Positions 32,972 to 42,022 of a DNA stretch of 64,000 nt are shown here, in pieces (the first letter of the stretch is position 1; each line of letters opens with the position of its first letter). The notes under the pieces were generated by a model. That model did not search any database and was not told the origin of the DNA. It worked only from the letters and a program-made list of their open reading frames with translations. The DNA comes from Clostridia bacterium (lineage in GTDB: Bacteria > Bacillota > Clostridia > Oscillospirales > CAG-272). The stretch is taken from contig JAFOEU010000030.1 in the NCBI GenBank assembly GCA_017387685.1, positions 46,037 to 110,036 of the forward strand, written 5' to 3'. The translations under genes were made by a program, and so were the position numbers.

Positions 32972-34966
32972 TCATTCGATTATAAGTGCGAGGGGTTCCA
33001 TCGCCGCGATGGGGGACTTAACGTACGTCACGTCACCGCGCACCTCGAAGTCGCAGGGTACGCGCTCGCCCCGCTCATCGAGACGGTCTACCCGTGACAC
33101 CTCACTCTTGATTACAAGCGGAAGCTCGTCGAGGGCGTCCTGCGAAAGATTGAAGGCTACGGCGAACGTCTCGCCGTCCTGAAGTCTGCCCGCTCTGAGA
33201 TAGAGCTCTGCATCCTCGGGGTAATAGAGGGGAAGCAAGTCATTTTTCGAAAGGATATCAACAAACTGTCGCTTTCTCGTTTCATTGAGGAGCGAGAAGG
33301 CGGAATAATACTTAAAAGGCATATCCGGAGTTCCGCAAAAGACGATGCACTCACCGCCGAGGGAGGTCTTATGGCGGGTGACACCGGGATACAGAGGCTC
33401 GGGGACGCCCTGCTTCTGGTTGAAGTGATAGACCTCGGAGAGCCATTCGGTATCATCGGAGAGAGGTGTAAGCTCTCTGTTTCCGTACTGCACGTCAAGC
33501 GAGATACCGTTCACTCGCTCAGCGGTTGCGACCTTTGCGCTCGCGGAGACGGTTTGCACACCGACCTGATCAATGGAGGCGGTACCCGAAGCTACGGTCA
33601 CGCCAAGCTCTGTGGCGAAGCCGCGAGTGACAAGCGCGTCAGCCGCTCCGACGGAGAGGATGAGAGTTCCCTTCATAAATTCGAGAATCTCGTCGTCAGT
33701 GAAGCCTCTGACGGAAAAATCGTCGAGGAAAACTGCGCCTTCACCCTCGTTTCCGAAGTAGAAGGGAATGCCGAGACGCTCAAGCACACAGCTCGACCAA
33801 GCGGAGAGGTTAAAATGCTTCTTTATGCGCAGCTGGTAGAAGTAGTCCTGCTTACGCGTCAGGGGAATGCGACATCCAAACGGACGGAGCTGACTCGCGT
33901 AGGTGGTGAGAGCTTCATAGAAGCCCGAATATTTTGCAAGCTTTTTTCTGTACGCCTTGCCCGATGCGGGCTCGAAGGCGGTAAGTCTTGTTATCCAATG
34001 CTTCGCGCCCGTTGCGCCCTCGAGTATCGATGCGGTAAAGTGAGCGTGAAGGAGTGCGGCAGAGGTGGAATATCTGTTCTGCGGGCAGGTATCGGTTTCT
34101 GCCAGGAAAACATCGACCTTGTCTTTGGTGCTTTCGCGCAGGATAGCCGCGCGGAACATATTTGCGGTGAAGTTTCGCGCGCCGCCCGTGTTGGCGGAGT
34201 TGGAGTAGGGGCCGCCGTTGAGACGGATAATTTTCGGATTGCCACTGCCCGCGAATGCCTCGGCGGTATAGCCCGAAAACTCGCAGAACGTGGACGTGTA
34301 GATGCCCGAAACCACTCCTTGAATGGTAGGATCTACCTCGTCGAGCCCCTCGCGCATAGCTTTTACGCAATTAACGAGCGAGTCGCGAACAACCTCTGCG
34401 TAAAGATCGGAATAATATTTATCTTCCTCGGTGTTGCCGAGGACGTGCCCATAGAGCTCCTCTCGTGTGATCGCCTTTCCCGCACGTCGGCTGAGTTCTG
34501 CCATATGATGCTTGCAAGCACAGCCGCCCGTCGGTCTGTAGAAAAGTCCAAGATCGTCATCGAGCATAACAACAGAGGGGTGACGCTCGGCGAGAATACG
34601 GAACTGATCCTTTATGTACTTACGAAAGTCAGGATCAAGCGGACAGCAGGTTACTATTCTCTCCTCTCCCGTCGGGAGAGAAACGGTGGGCTGAAAGGGA
34701 TATGGCTCGTAGGGGGTGTAGATGTGACCGAGGGTTGCCTGCACGAGCACGCCGTGCCGGGCACCGTGCTTATCCAGCCTCTCGCGGAAAAGATCGTACT
34801 TTGCGCATTGCAGCTGTGCCTTGTTGACAGGGGGAGTTCCCTCGGGATTGAACTCCATCATAAACATAGCGTGAGTGCTGACGCCCGTTCTTTGCTGCTC
34901 TACTATATCCGCAACAATCTCGTCGAGATGCTCGACGTCAAGCGGCATTATTGATAGGTTAAGCAT
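32972..34966 (-). CDS. Uncharacterised protein with probable TIM-barrel glycosidase-like domain
   Basis: 664 residues, no signal peptide. The first half has VVMLDDDLGLFYRPTGGCAC, then SRRAGKAITREELYGHV, KIIRLNGGPYSN and KVDVFLAETDTCPQNRYST, a pattern of strand-end acidic residues as in TIM-barrel hydrolases related to GH42/clan A. The C-terminal ~150 residues look like a small beta domain. I could not assign a GH family. The start has AGGAG 8 bases away. It sits between the GH130 phosphorylase gene (12 bases upstream) and the solute-binding lipoprotein gene (38 bases downstream), so a role in the same saccharide pathway is likely. Confidence 0.65.
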   Translation of the reverse strand: MLNLSIMPLDVEHLDEIVADIVEQQRTGVSTHAMFMMEFNPEGTPPVNKAQLQCAKYDLFRERLDKHGARHGVLVQATLGHIYTPYEPYPFQPTVSLPTGEERIVTCCPLDPDFRKYIKDQFRILAERHPSVVMLDDDLGLFYRPTGGCACKHHMAELSRRAGKAITREELYGHVLGNTEEDKYYSDLYAEVVRDSLVNCVKAMREGLDEVDPTIQGVVSGIYTSTFCEFSGYTAEAFAGSGNPKIIRLNGGPYSNSANTGGARNFTANMFRAAILRESTKDKVDVFLAETDTCPQNRYSTSAALLHAHFTASILEGATGAKHWITRLTAFEPASGKAYRKKLAKYSGFYEALTTYASQLRPFGCRIPLTRKQDYFYQLRIKKHFNLSAWSSCVLERLGIPFYFGNEGEGAVFLDDFSVRGFTDDEILEFMKGTLILSVGAADALVTRGFATELGVTVASGTASIDQVGVQTVSASAKVATAERVNGISLDVQYGNRELTPLSDDTEWLSEVYHFNQKQGVPEPLYPGVTRHKTSLGGECIVFCGTPDMPFKYYSAFSLLNETRKRQFVDILSKNDLLPLYYPEDAELYLRAGRLQDGETFAVAFNLSQDALDELPLVIKSEVSRVDRLDERGERVPCDFEVRGDVTYVKSPIAAMEPLALIIE

Positions 34967-34978
34967 AGTTAACTCTCC

Positions 34979-35995
34979 TTACAGCTTTTCGGTGCAAAGC
35001 GCTATCAGATCGGAAAGCGAGGCTGTGGCAAGACACTCTACGGTGTCTGACGCGCCATAATAAATTTTGACCGTTTCGTCATCCTCAAGGATCATACCTC
35101 CGGGGAAGATGACGTTCTGCCTGAAGCCCTCGTCGGTTTCAAAGGGCAATTCGGGGGCGATCAGGGGCTCTTTCGACATTCCGATCACCTTTGTCGGATC
35201 TTCAAGGTCGAGGAGCATAATGCCGGCTGTATAGCGTTTATCCCAAGAGGGCTCCCAGCCGTTTTTACCTCTGCCCGCCTGACGGTCGACCACGTGGAAG
35301 GTGGTAAGCCAACCGTACTTTGTTTTGATGGGCGGTGCCGCCGGACCGATCTTATCGTTTGCAAAAGGAACGTGCTCCACGCCCATTACGAGCTCCGAGT
35401 CGCCCCAATATTTTAAGTCGGGAGATTTTGACGCCCAGATATCGAAGCGATCCTTTCCGCCTCTCGAATAAACGGTAAAGGGACGCTCGAGGCGGACGTA
35501 CATTCCTCCGATACGTTCGGGAAACAGAACCATATTTCGATTGTCGGGAGTGCTTACGCTCAGAATATTGAAAGAATCGAGTGAGTCGTTAATATCGGCG
35601 ATGACACCGCGGATTCCGTGGCGGGTATCCGTTGCAAGGCAAAGATAGAGCTTATCATCGATAACGGTCAGGCGCGGATCGTAATAGCGTCGTACGTCAC
35701 TTTCCTTCGGCAAGCTCGCGCTGTCAAAAAGAGGCTTTTCGCGGACGGTCCAATGAACACCGTCGTCACTTTCGGCAACACCGAGCAGAGTTCCCGTCTT
35801 TTTGGCGGGCGGCCAGACATTTTCCTCAAAATTGTAGTCATCACGAAAGATCATAATGTATTTTCCGCGATACTTTGCAACTCCGGCATTGAATATGAGA
35901 GAGGCGTTATATGGGATATCATTTCTCGTCAGGATAGGTTTTTCCAATTTTTTGATGCACGAAGCAGTATAGAGGGGTGGTGTAAAGATCGCCAT
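34979..35995 (-). CDS. GH130 family glycoside phosphorylase
   Basis: 338 residues, cytoplasmic, usual length. Five-bladed propeller motifs of GH130 are clear: FNAGVAKYRGKYIMIFRDD, RRYYDPRLTVIDDKLYL with the catalytic Asp, GPAAPPIKTKYGWLTTFHV, and FPGGMILEDDETVKIYYGA. Members phosphorolyse beta-mannosides (mannosyl-glucose or mannooligosaccharides) to mannose 1-phosphate; some subgroups hydrolyse. The exact linkage is not settled. The ATG at 35995 has GGAG 10 bases away. First gene of a three-gene operon, divergent from an AraC-family gene that probably controls it. Confidence 0.9.
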   Translation of the reverse strand: MAIFTPPLYTASCIKKLEKPILTRNDIPYNASLIFNAGVAKYRGKYIMIFRDDYNFEENVWPPAKKTGTLLGVAESDDGVHWTVREKPLFDSASLPKESDVRRYYDPRLTVIDDKLYLCLATDTRHGIRGVIADINDSLDSFNILSVSTPDNRNMVLFPERIGGMYVRLERPFTVYSRGGKDRFDIWASKSPDLKYWGDSELVMGVEHVPFANDKIGPAAPPIKTKYGWLTTFHVVDRQAGRGKNGWEPSWDKRYTAGIMLLDLEDPTKVIGMSKEPLIAPELPFETDEGFRQNVIFPGGMILEDDETVKIYYGASDTVECLATASLSDLIALCTEKL

Positions 35996-36023
35996 CTTAA
36001 AAAGTCTCCTTTGTATTTTTATC

Positions 36024-36052
36024 ATTATAGCATTTTTTCATCGGTTTGTCAT
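36024..36052 (-). promoter_or_regulatory. Promoter of the GH130 operon
   Basis: Minus strand: ATGACA (36052-36047), 17-base spacer, extended TGC-TATAAT (36029-36024). Confidence 0.7.
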
Positions 36053-36122
36053 TTTGATTGTTTTTATAACATTGCAAATATTATTATTTTTTACTTAAAT
36101 ACTACAGTTTTTTGAAACAATA

Positions 36123-36151
36123 TTGCATTTATTCTTGTAATATGCTATAAT
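36123..36151 (+). promoter_or_regulatory. Promoter of the AraC gene at 36172
   Basis: TTGCAT (36123-36128), 17-base spacer, extended TGC-TATAAT (36146-36151). Confidence 0.65.
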
Positions 36152-36171
36152 ATGAGAAAAGGCAGGTGAGG

Positions 36172-36993
36172 ATGATGTCCGAGATCGGGATGTTAAAAAG
36201 CTATAGAAATGCACAAATCACAAAAGATCACGGCGTGCGATGTGACGTCCACAAGCCGAGCGAGTTTCCGCTTCACCATCACGATTACTATGAGCTTGAG
36301 ATCGTTGCCGAGGGAGAGATGTTTCACGAATGCAACGGAAAAGGCATGATGCTGAGGCGCGGGGACGTGTATATCCTTTCGCCCCACGACGTTCATCGAC
36401 TTGTCCCCTCTCAAAAAACCACGATATATAACCTTTGTATTTATACGGAGCAATGCAGCAAATCTATTTCAAGACTGTTGCTTGATGAGGAATATCCGCG
36501 CTTTGGCAGAGTCGATGATAGCGTAATGGAGGAGATCAGCGCGCTGCACTCCGCCTTACGGGATGTCCTAAACTCGACTGGTCAATACCGTGGGGCACGC
36601 ACGTCGGCGCTTACAACTCTGCTTGTGTCAAGACTTTTTGAAATGAGCGACGCCGAGATATCATTGCAAACAGACCAATCCTACTCAACCATTGCCAAGG
36701 CGATGTCCTTTATCGAGGCGCACCTCGCAAATCCGATCACGCTTGAGGAGGTTGCGGCTGCTTCGGGATATTCAAGGACCTACTTCAGCAGACTTTTCAA
36801 GGAGATCGTCGGAATCAATTTCAAGTATTACCTCGAGCGGGAGCGCATTGAGCTTGCAAGCGATCTGCTTGAAATGGAAGAAATGAGCATAACCGAAATA
36901 GCCTATGCGGTTGGATTTAACAGCTTTTCCTCCTTTTGGAGAGCCTTCAAAAAGCTCAAGGGAGTTTCCCCAAGAGAGTGGAGAAACCGATAA
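36172..36993 (+). CDS. AraC-family transcriptional regulator
   Basis: 274 residues. N-terminal cupin (FPLHHHDYYELEIVAEGE, then LRRGDVYILSPHDVHRL) of the type that binds sugars, followed by two helix-turn-helix motifs (~175-270): LEEVAAASGYSRTYFSRLFK and ITEIAYAVGFNSFSSFWRAF. It is divergently placed to the GH130 operon with 176 bp between start codons and both promoters in that gap, the usual arrangement for a local activator responding to the cognate saccharide. Two ATGs (36172 and 36175) are possible; the difference is one residue. Confidence 0.9.
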   Translation: MMSEIGMLKSYRNAQITKDHGVRCDVHKPSEFPLHHHDYYELEIVAEGEMFHECNGKGMMLRRGDVYILSPHDVHRLVPSQKTTIYNLCIYTEQCSKSISRLLLDEEYPRFGRVDDSVMEEISALHSALRDVLNSTGQYRGARTSALTTLLVSRLFEMSDAEISLQTDQSYSTIAKAMSFIEAHLANPITLEEVAAASGYSRTYFSRLFKEIVGINFKYYLERERIELASDLLEMEEMSITEIAYAVGFNSFSSFWRAFKKLKGVSPREWRNR

Positions 36994-37001
36994 CTTAAAA
37001 A

Positions 37002-37033
37002 AGGAACAGAGCCGCGGCTCTGTTCCTGCTTTT
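37002..37033 (+). terminator. Terminator of the AraC gene
   Basis: A 12-bp perfect stem (37002-37013 with 37016-37027), identical in both arms to the terminator at 31181 and with the same CTG flank, followed by TTTTT. Confidence 0.85.
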
Positions 37034-37044
37034 TCAAACAATAT

Positions 37045-37077
37045 AATAAGGGGCTGTGCCGTGGCACAGCCCCTATT
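37045..37077 (-). terminator. Terminator of the opp operon
   Basis: A GC-rich stem (37045-37060 with 37063-37077) with T/A-rich ends, 15 bases after the oppA stop. Confidence 0.75.
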
Positions 37078-37091
37078 ATTAAAGACTTTAA

Positions 37092-38843
37092 TTAGCCCTT
37101 GATGTTGGAGTAGTACTTCTTGAGGATCTCGAGAGCCTTTTCGCAGTTTTCTGCGTATGCGGACTCGGATACATCGTAGTAACCAACGTATGCGTCGCTG
37201 TCGCCTGCGTTCTTGTAGAACTCGTTGCCGTCAGCGTCGGTCATACCCATTGCTACGAAGGAGGAAGCGGGAAGCTGACCGCCCTGTGCTACGTCGTTAA
37301 CGATGTAGTTACGGTCGAAGAGAAGCGCGATTGCGTTTCTGATCTCCTGCTGTGCCTTTTCCTTCTCAACGCCGGTGAGGTCACTGCCGGGAAGGAGGTC
37401 TTCGTTTACGTTCCAGCAAACGTAGTAGGTACCGATCTGACCTGCGATAACGAACTCATTAGCGTAGTCCTTCTTAAGGGTTGCGATCTCGTTGGTGGGA
37501 ACGTCGTCGATGAGGAGCCAAGAACCGTTCTTGAAGTTGGAGAGCATGTTGTTCGCATCGTCGGAGAGGAACATCTTGATCTCATTCATAGTAACGTTAG
37601 CAGCATCGTGGTAGTTAGCATTCTTGGTAAGAGTGATAACGCTGTCGTGCTCCCAAGCGGAGATGGTGTAAGGACCGTTGCAGATGTAGGTAGCGGGTTC
37701 GGTTGCCCAAGACTCGTTGCCGTATGCAGAGGAGTGTACGGGGAAGTAGGTGGGGAATGCGAGAAGCTCGTTCCAGTAGGAAATAGCATTGGAGATGGTG
37801 ATGGTGATGGTTCTTGCAGCGTCGTCAGCGGAAGCGTTGAGCTTGTCGGTGCCGTAGCCGTCAACAACCTCGAACATGTAACCGTAGTCAGCACCGAGAT
37901 CTGCGGAAGCAGCGCGGTTCCAAGCGTTTACGAAGTCGGAAGCCTTAACCTCATCGCCGTTGGACCACTTCATACCAGCCTTGATGGTGTAGGTATAAGT
38001 TACAGTACCGTCAGCATTTACTACGCCCTCGGGAAGAGACTCAGCAGCGTCAGCAACGATAACGAGGTTGCCGTTTGCATCCTGATCCCACTTTGCGAGA
38101 CCGGAGAAGAGGTGAGCGATCATGGTAGCGCCGTCAACAGCACTGTTGAGAGCGGGGTCGAGGGTGTCGGGCTCGGAAGCGAGACATACGGAAATGCTAT
38201 CGGTCTTGCCTGCAACGTTCGCCTTCATGAGGTACTTGTAGCCGAGGGGGTTGGAGTAGAAGCCCTGAACGCTGTCGTCGAGCATATAGAGGTCGGTGTA
38301 GTAGTAAAGAGGAACGATACAGCCGGTAGCCATCAGCATATCCTCTGCAAGGTGCATCATTGCATAGCGATTGTTGGTGTCGGTGCAGCTCTTGATACGA
38401 GAGATAAGAACGTCATAGGTCTCAGCCCAGGTGCCGTTCTCAACCTTATCGTCGTAGCCGTAAGGAGTGAGGTCGATGCTGTACATCTTAAGATCAGCGT
38501 GTGCGCCCTTACCGAACTGAACGTCGTTGTTACCGGAGCCGGAGGTCCACATATCAAGGAAGCAGATCGGGTCGTTGTAGTCAGCGAGCCAACCGTTTCT
38601 TGCTACGGAGTAGTTACCGTCCTTACGGGTGTTAAGGAAGGTGTTCCACTCCTGAACTTCAAGGCTCATATTGATGCCTGCAGCTGCAAGTGCGCTCTGC
38701 AGATATTCACCGATTGCCTTGTGTGCGTCGCCTTCATTGTAGAGATAGGTCAAAGAAGGTGTGGTTACTGTCTTGCTGCCGCCGCAAGCTACGAGAGCGA
38801 GCATCATAACAGCAACGAGAGCTAATGCGAGAATTCTTTTCAT
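37092..38843 (-). CDS. oppA: Oligopeptide-binding lipoprotein OppA with circularly permuted sequence
   Basis: 583 residues. Signal peptide with lipobox LALVACGG. The order of the SBP_bac_5 fold is swapped. Residues ~29-210 carry what is normally the C-terminal third: PSLTYLYNEGDAHKAI, EWNTFLNTRK, GWLADYNDPICFLDMWTSG, VPLYYYTDLY, VQGFYSNPLGYK. Residues 211-583 carry what is normally the N-terminal and central part: SEPDTLDPAL, HLFSGLAKWD, GMKWSNGDEVKASDFVNAWN, ICNGPYTISAWEHDS, NAIALLFDRNYI. The protein ends where the usual chain would continue into PSLTYLYN. No segment is repeated or missing. The two native termini would be joined around residue 210 (38213). Peptide binding is expected to be kept because both termini lie in one lobe of the fold. 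Last gene of the oppBCDFA operon. Confidence 0.88.
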   Translation of the reverse strand: MKRILALALVAVMMLALVACGGSKTVTTPSLTYLYNEGDAHKAIGEYLQSALAAAGINMSLEVQEWNTFLNTRKDGNYSVARNGWLADYNDPICFLDMWTSGSGNNDVQFGKGAHADLKMYSIDLTPYGYDDKVENGTWAETYDVLISRIKSCTDTNNRYAMMHLAEDMLMATGCIVPLYYYTDLYMLDDSVQGFYSNPLGYKYLMKANVAGKTDSISVCLASEPDTLDPALNSAVDGATMIAHLFSGLAKWDQDANGNLVIVADAAESLPEGVVNADGTVTYTYTIKAGMKWSNGDEVKASDFVNAWNRAASADLGADYGYMFEVVDGYGTDKLNASADDAARTITITISNAISYWNELLAFPTYFPVHSSAYGNESWATEPATYICNGPYTISAWEHDSVITLTKNANYHDAANVTMNEIKMFLSDDANNMLSNFKNGSWLLIDDVPTNEIATLKKDYANEFVIAGQIGTYYVCWNVNEDLLPGSDLTGVEKEKAQQEIRNAIALLFDRNYIVNDVAQGGQLPASSFVAMGMTDADGNEFYKNAGDSDAYVGYYDVSESAYAENCEKALEILKKYYSNIKG

Positions 38844-38938
38844 GATTTGAATCCTTTCTGAATTTTAATTTTTTATTAATATATGCCTCAAGGATGCACG
38901 CCTCAAAACACATAAATAACATTTTTTGGGGATTGTTT

Positions 38939-39925
38939 TTAGTTGATCTCTTCTACGCGATGGCACGCGACGAAGTGATCCTTTTCGATTTCGCGGAATT
39001 CGGGAACCTCCATAGCACAACGCTCGCAAGCATAAGCGCAACGAGTGCGGAAGGGGCAACCCGAGGGTGCGTGAAGCGGGGAGGGAATGTCGCCCGACAG
39101 CGGGATACGGTGCGACTCGCGCGCGATCTTGGGATCGGGCATAGGAACCGCGGACATAAGTGCCTTTGAGTAGGGATGGAGGGGACGCTCGTATATTTCG
39201 GCAGCGCTTGTCAGCTCAACCATCTTACCGAGGTACATAACTGCAATTCTGCTACTGATATGACGAACTACCAACAAGTCGTGAGCGATGAAGAGATAGG
39301 TAAGTCCCAGCTTATCCTGAAGCTCGCCGAACATATTGATAACCTGAGCCTGAATAGACACGTCAAGCGCGGAAACGGGCTCGTCGCAAACGATAAATTC
39401 GGGATTTACCGCCAAAGAACGCGCTATACCGATTCTCTGACGCTGACCGCCCGAGAATTCGTGAGCGTAACGGGAAGCGTGCTCGCTGTTAAGTCCGACG
39501 TGCTCCATAAGCTCAAGAACCTTTTGGCGGCGCTCCTCGGGGCTACTATACATTTTATGTATATCGAGGGGCTCAGCGATAATATCCGAAACCGTCATAC
39601 GAGGGTTAAGGGAAGAATACGGGTCCTGGAATACCATAGTTGCCTTTTTGCGGAACTCGTGTATATCGGCGGAGGTCTTTATTTCCTTGCCGTCATAGAT
39701 GATCTGTCCCGAGGTGGGGGTGTAGAGATGGAGCAGAGTACGTCCTACGGTGGTTTTACCGCAGCCCGACTCGCCGACAAGACCAACCGTTTCTCCGCGG
39801 TAGATGTCGAAGGAAACTCCGTCAACCGCCTTGAGGGGCAGGGTCTTGAACATACCCACGTTGATATCAAAATATTTTTTGAGGTCCTTGACCTCAACAA
39901 GAGGCTTTCGGGTCATTTCACTCAT
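38939..39925 (-). CDS. oppF: Oligopeptide ABC transporter ATPase OppF
   Basis: 328 residues. Walker A GESGCGKTTVG, Q-loop FQDPYSSLNP, signature FSGGQRQRIGIA, Walker B FIVCDEPVSALD, H-loop AHDL. The C-terminal CPFRTRC...C motif is the Opp/Dpp-specific extension (four Cys, possibly an iron-sulfur or structural cluster). Together with OppD it drives peptide uptake. The ATG at 39925 overlaps the oppD stop by 8 bases (ATGAGTGA) and has GGAGG 6 bases away. A 95-bp gap separates it from oppA with no evident terminator. Confidence 0.95.
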   Translation of the reverse strand: MSEMTRKPLVEVKDLKKYFDINVGMFKTLPLKAVDGVSFDIYRGETVGLVGESGCGKTTVGRTLLHLYTPTSGQIIYDGKEIKTSADIHEFRKKATMVFQDPYSSLNPRMTVSDIIAEPLDIHKMYSSPEERRQKVLELMEHVGLNSEHASRYAHEFSGGQRQRIGIARSLAVNPEFIVCDEPVSALDVSIQAQVINMFGELQDKLGLTYLFIAHDLLVVRHISSRIAVMYLGKMVELTSAAEIYERPLHPYSKALMSAVPMPDPKIARESHRIPLSGDIPSPLHAPSGCPFRTRCAYACERCAMEVPEFREIEKDHFVACHRVEEIN

Positions 39926-40931
39926 TGCTATCCTCCTTTGCGGGAGAAAGCTCGCCGCTTTCTATCTTGTCTTTTACGTTGAGCCAGCACGCGGCATAGT
40001 GACAATCGTTGAGTATCATACGATCCGCCTTTTGCTTGATGCATATCTTCATAGCCGCATCGCATCGGGGTGCAAAGGGACAACCCGCGGGCAGATTGAG
40101 CAGGTCGATAGGTGTACCTGCGATGGGGCTCAGACGCTGACCGAACGTGCCTGCCGTAGGAATCGAGCGCATAAGGCCCTTGGTATACTCGTGGCGAGGG
40201 TTATAGAATATTTCGTCCGCCGTTCCCTGCTCGCAAATCGAGCCTGCGTACATAACGATAACCTCGTCGCACATCTGCGCAACGACTCCAAGGTCATGGG
40301 TTATCATAATGATAGCCATTCCAAGCTCCTTCTGGAGCGAGGACATAAGATCGAGGATCTGTGCCTGAATGGTAACGTCAAGTGCCGTGGTGGGCTCATC
40401 CGCGATGAGGATGTCGGGCTCGCAAGCGAGTGCCATAGCGATTACGACACGCTGTCTCATACCGCCGGAGAGCTCGTGCGGATACTGCTTCATACGCTTT
40501 TCGGGCTCGTTGATATTTACAAGCCGCAGCATTTCAACTGCTCTTTCGTACGCCTGCTTTTTATTTCTGCCGGTGTGCAGCAGAATAGATTCCATAATCT
40601 GATGTCCAATGGTGTGCGTGGGGTTGAGCGAGGTCATCGGGTCCTGGAATATGATGGAGACCTTGTTGCCTCTTACCTTACGCATGGTCTTTTCACCGGC
40701 ATTAACCAGCTCCTGACCGTCAAGCTTTATCGAGCCGCCCACGATCTTACCGGTGGACGCCAATATCTGCATAATAGAGTATGCCGTAACCGACTTTCCC
40801 GAGCCGGACTCGCCAACGATACCAAGTACCTTGCCGTGGTCGAGCTGGAAGGATATACCGTTTACCGCCTTGACCTCGCCCGCATCGGTGAAGAAGGACG
40901 TACGAAGGTCATTTATTTCAAGTAATGCCAT
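39918..40931 (-). CDS. oppD: Oligopeptide ABC transporter ATPase OppD
   Basis: 337 residues. Walker A GESGSGKSVTA, Q-loop FQDPMTSLNP, signature LSGGMRQRVVIA, Walker B ILIADEPTTALD, H-loop THDLG. The C-terminal CPFAPRC...C extension characteristic of OppD is present. Forms a heterodimer with OppF on the cytoplasmic face. It starts 12 bases after oppC. Confidence 0.95.
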   Translation of the reverse strand: MALLEINDLRTSFFTDAGEVKAVNGISFQLDHGKVLGIVGESGSGKSVTAYSIMQILASTGKIVGGSIKLDGQELVNAGEKTMRKVRGNKVSIIFQDPMTSLNPTHTIGHQIMESILLHTGRNKKQAYERAVEMLRLVNINEPEKRMKQYPHELSGGMRQRVVIAMALACEPDILIADEPTTALDVTIQAQILDLMSSLQKELGMAIIMITHDLGVVAQMCDEVIVMYAGSICEQGTADEIFYNPRHEYTKGLMRSIPTAGTFGQRLSPIAGTPIDLLNLPAGCPFAPRCDAAMKICIKQKADRMILNDCHYAACWLNVKDKIESGELSPAKEDSNE

Positions 40932-40943
40932 AATTTGAACTCC

Positions 40944-42005
40944 TTAACCGTTAAGTTTGGGGTCGAATGCATCGCGCAGACCGTCACCCAGCAAATTGAG
41001 GGAGAGAACGATAAGCGAAATTACAACCGCGGGGATAATAAGTCTATAAGGATACGAGCTGATACCGTTGAGCGCATCCGAAGCAAGCGAACCAAGCGAA
41101 GGCATCGGCGCGTTAACACCGAGACCGAGGAAGGACAGATAGCTTTCGGTGAATATCGCGTTGGGGATCTGCAGAGCGGTGGAAATAATTACAACGCTGA
41201 TGCAGTTGGGCATAAGATGCTTCATAATGATCCATTTGCCGCGCGCGCCCGCCGCCTGAGCCGCGAGAACGTATTCCTGCTCGCGCAGAGAGAGGATCTG
41301 TCCGCGGATAAGACGGGACATTGATACCCAATAAAGCACACCGAATACCACAAAGAGGCTTATGATGTTAGCACCGATCTTTTCAAGCACGGTGCCCTGA
41401 ATTATCTGATCGAGCTTGGTCTGCTTGAGCGCGGAAGCCAGCAAAATGATAAGCAGCATATCCGGCAAAGAATAGATAATATCGACGATACGCATTATAA
41501 CAAGGTCGACCTTGCCGCCGCAGTAACCCGAAATAGCACCTACGGTCATACCGATAATAAGTACGATAATGCTTGCAAAGAAGCCGACCGCGAGGGAGAT
41601 GCGTGCGCCGTAAACTATACGGATAAAGTAATCGCGTCCCTGGCTATCCGTGCCGAAGAGGTGGGGGAAAATCTTTTCGCCCGCCGCGATTCTTTCCTGC
41701 TCGGTTTCTCCGTATTCAAAGGGAGCGAGGTTGTTATAGGACGAGTCAACGGGTCTGCCGAGCTTAACTCCAAGCATCTCGTCATAAGAATAAGGCCAGA
41801 AAAAGGGAATAACGATACAGCTGACAACTATCAGAGCAATAATGATAAGGCTGATCAGAGCGATTTTGTTTTTCACAAATCTCTTTACGCCGTCACGGAA
41901 AAAGGTAGTGGACGGACGCATTTGCACCATATATGCCTTTTCCTCTGCGGATGCGGGGAGAAACGCGTCAACGTCAAGCTGCATATTAAAGTATTTGTTT
42001 GCCAT
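40944..42005 (-). CDS. oppC: Oligopeptide ABC transporter permease OppC
   Basis: 353 residues. An N-terminal ~45-residue cytoplasmic segment, one TM, a long extracellular loop with HLFGTDSQGRDYFIRIVYGA (the OppC/DppC signature), then five TMs and the EAA-type loop (EYVLAAQAAGARGKWIIMKH). Ends GLRDAFDPKLNG, the usual C-terminus. Pairs with OppB to form the channel. It starts 17 bases after oppB. Confidence 0.95.
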   Translation of the reverse strand: MANKYFNMQLDVDAFLPASAEEKAYMVQMRPSTTFFRDGVKRFVKNKIALISLIIIALIVVSCIVIPFFWPYSYDEMLGVKLGRPVDSSYNNLAPFEYGETEQERIAAGEKIFPHLFGTDSQGRDYFIRIVYGARISLAVGFFASIIVLIIGMTVGAISGYCGGKVDLVIMRIVDIIYSLPDMLLIILLASALKQTKLDQIIQGTVLEKIGANIISLFVVFGVLYWVSMSRLIRGQILSLREQEYVLAAQAAGARGKWIIMKHLMPNCISVVIISTALQIPNAIFTESYLSFLGLGVNAPMPSLGSLASDALNGISSYPYRLIIPAVVISLIVLSLNLLGDGLRDAFDPKLNG

Positions 42006-42022
42006 TATAATGCCTCCCCGAT

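Noticed and set aside
33371-34954. Plus-strand 527-residue frame opposite the 32972 gene
   Set aside because: No recognisable domain or ribosome binding site. The minus frame has conserved-looking acidic motifs, a good start and operon context.
37608-38825. Plus-strand 405-residue frame
   Set aside because: Antisense shadow of oppA; no ribosome binding site or motif.
37092-38843. OppA as a fusion of two partial OppA copies
   Set aside because: Each conserved segment occurs once only, and the two parts together make exactly one full-length protein.
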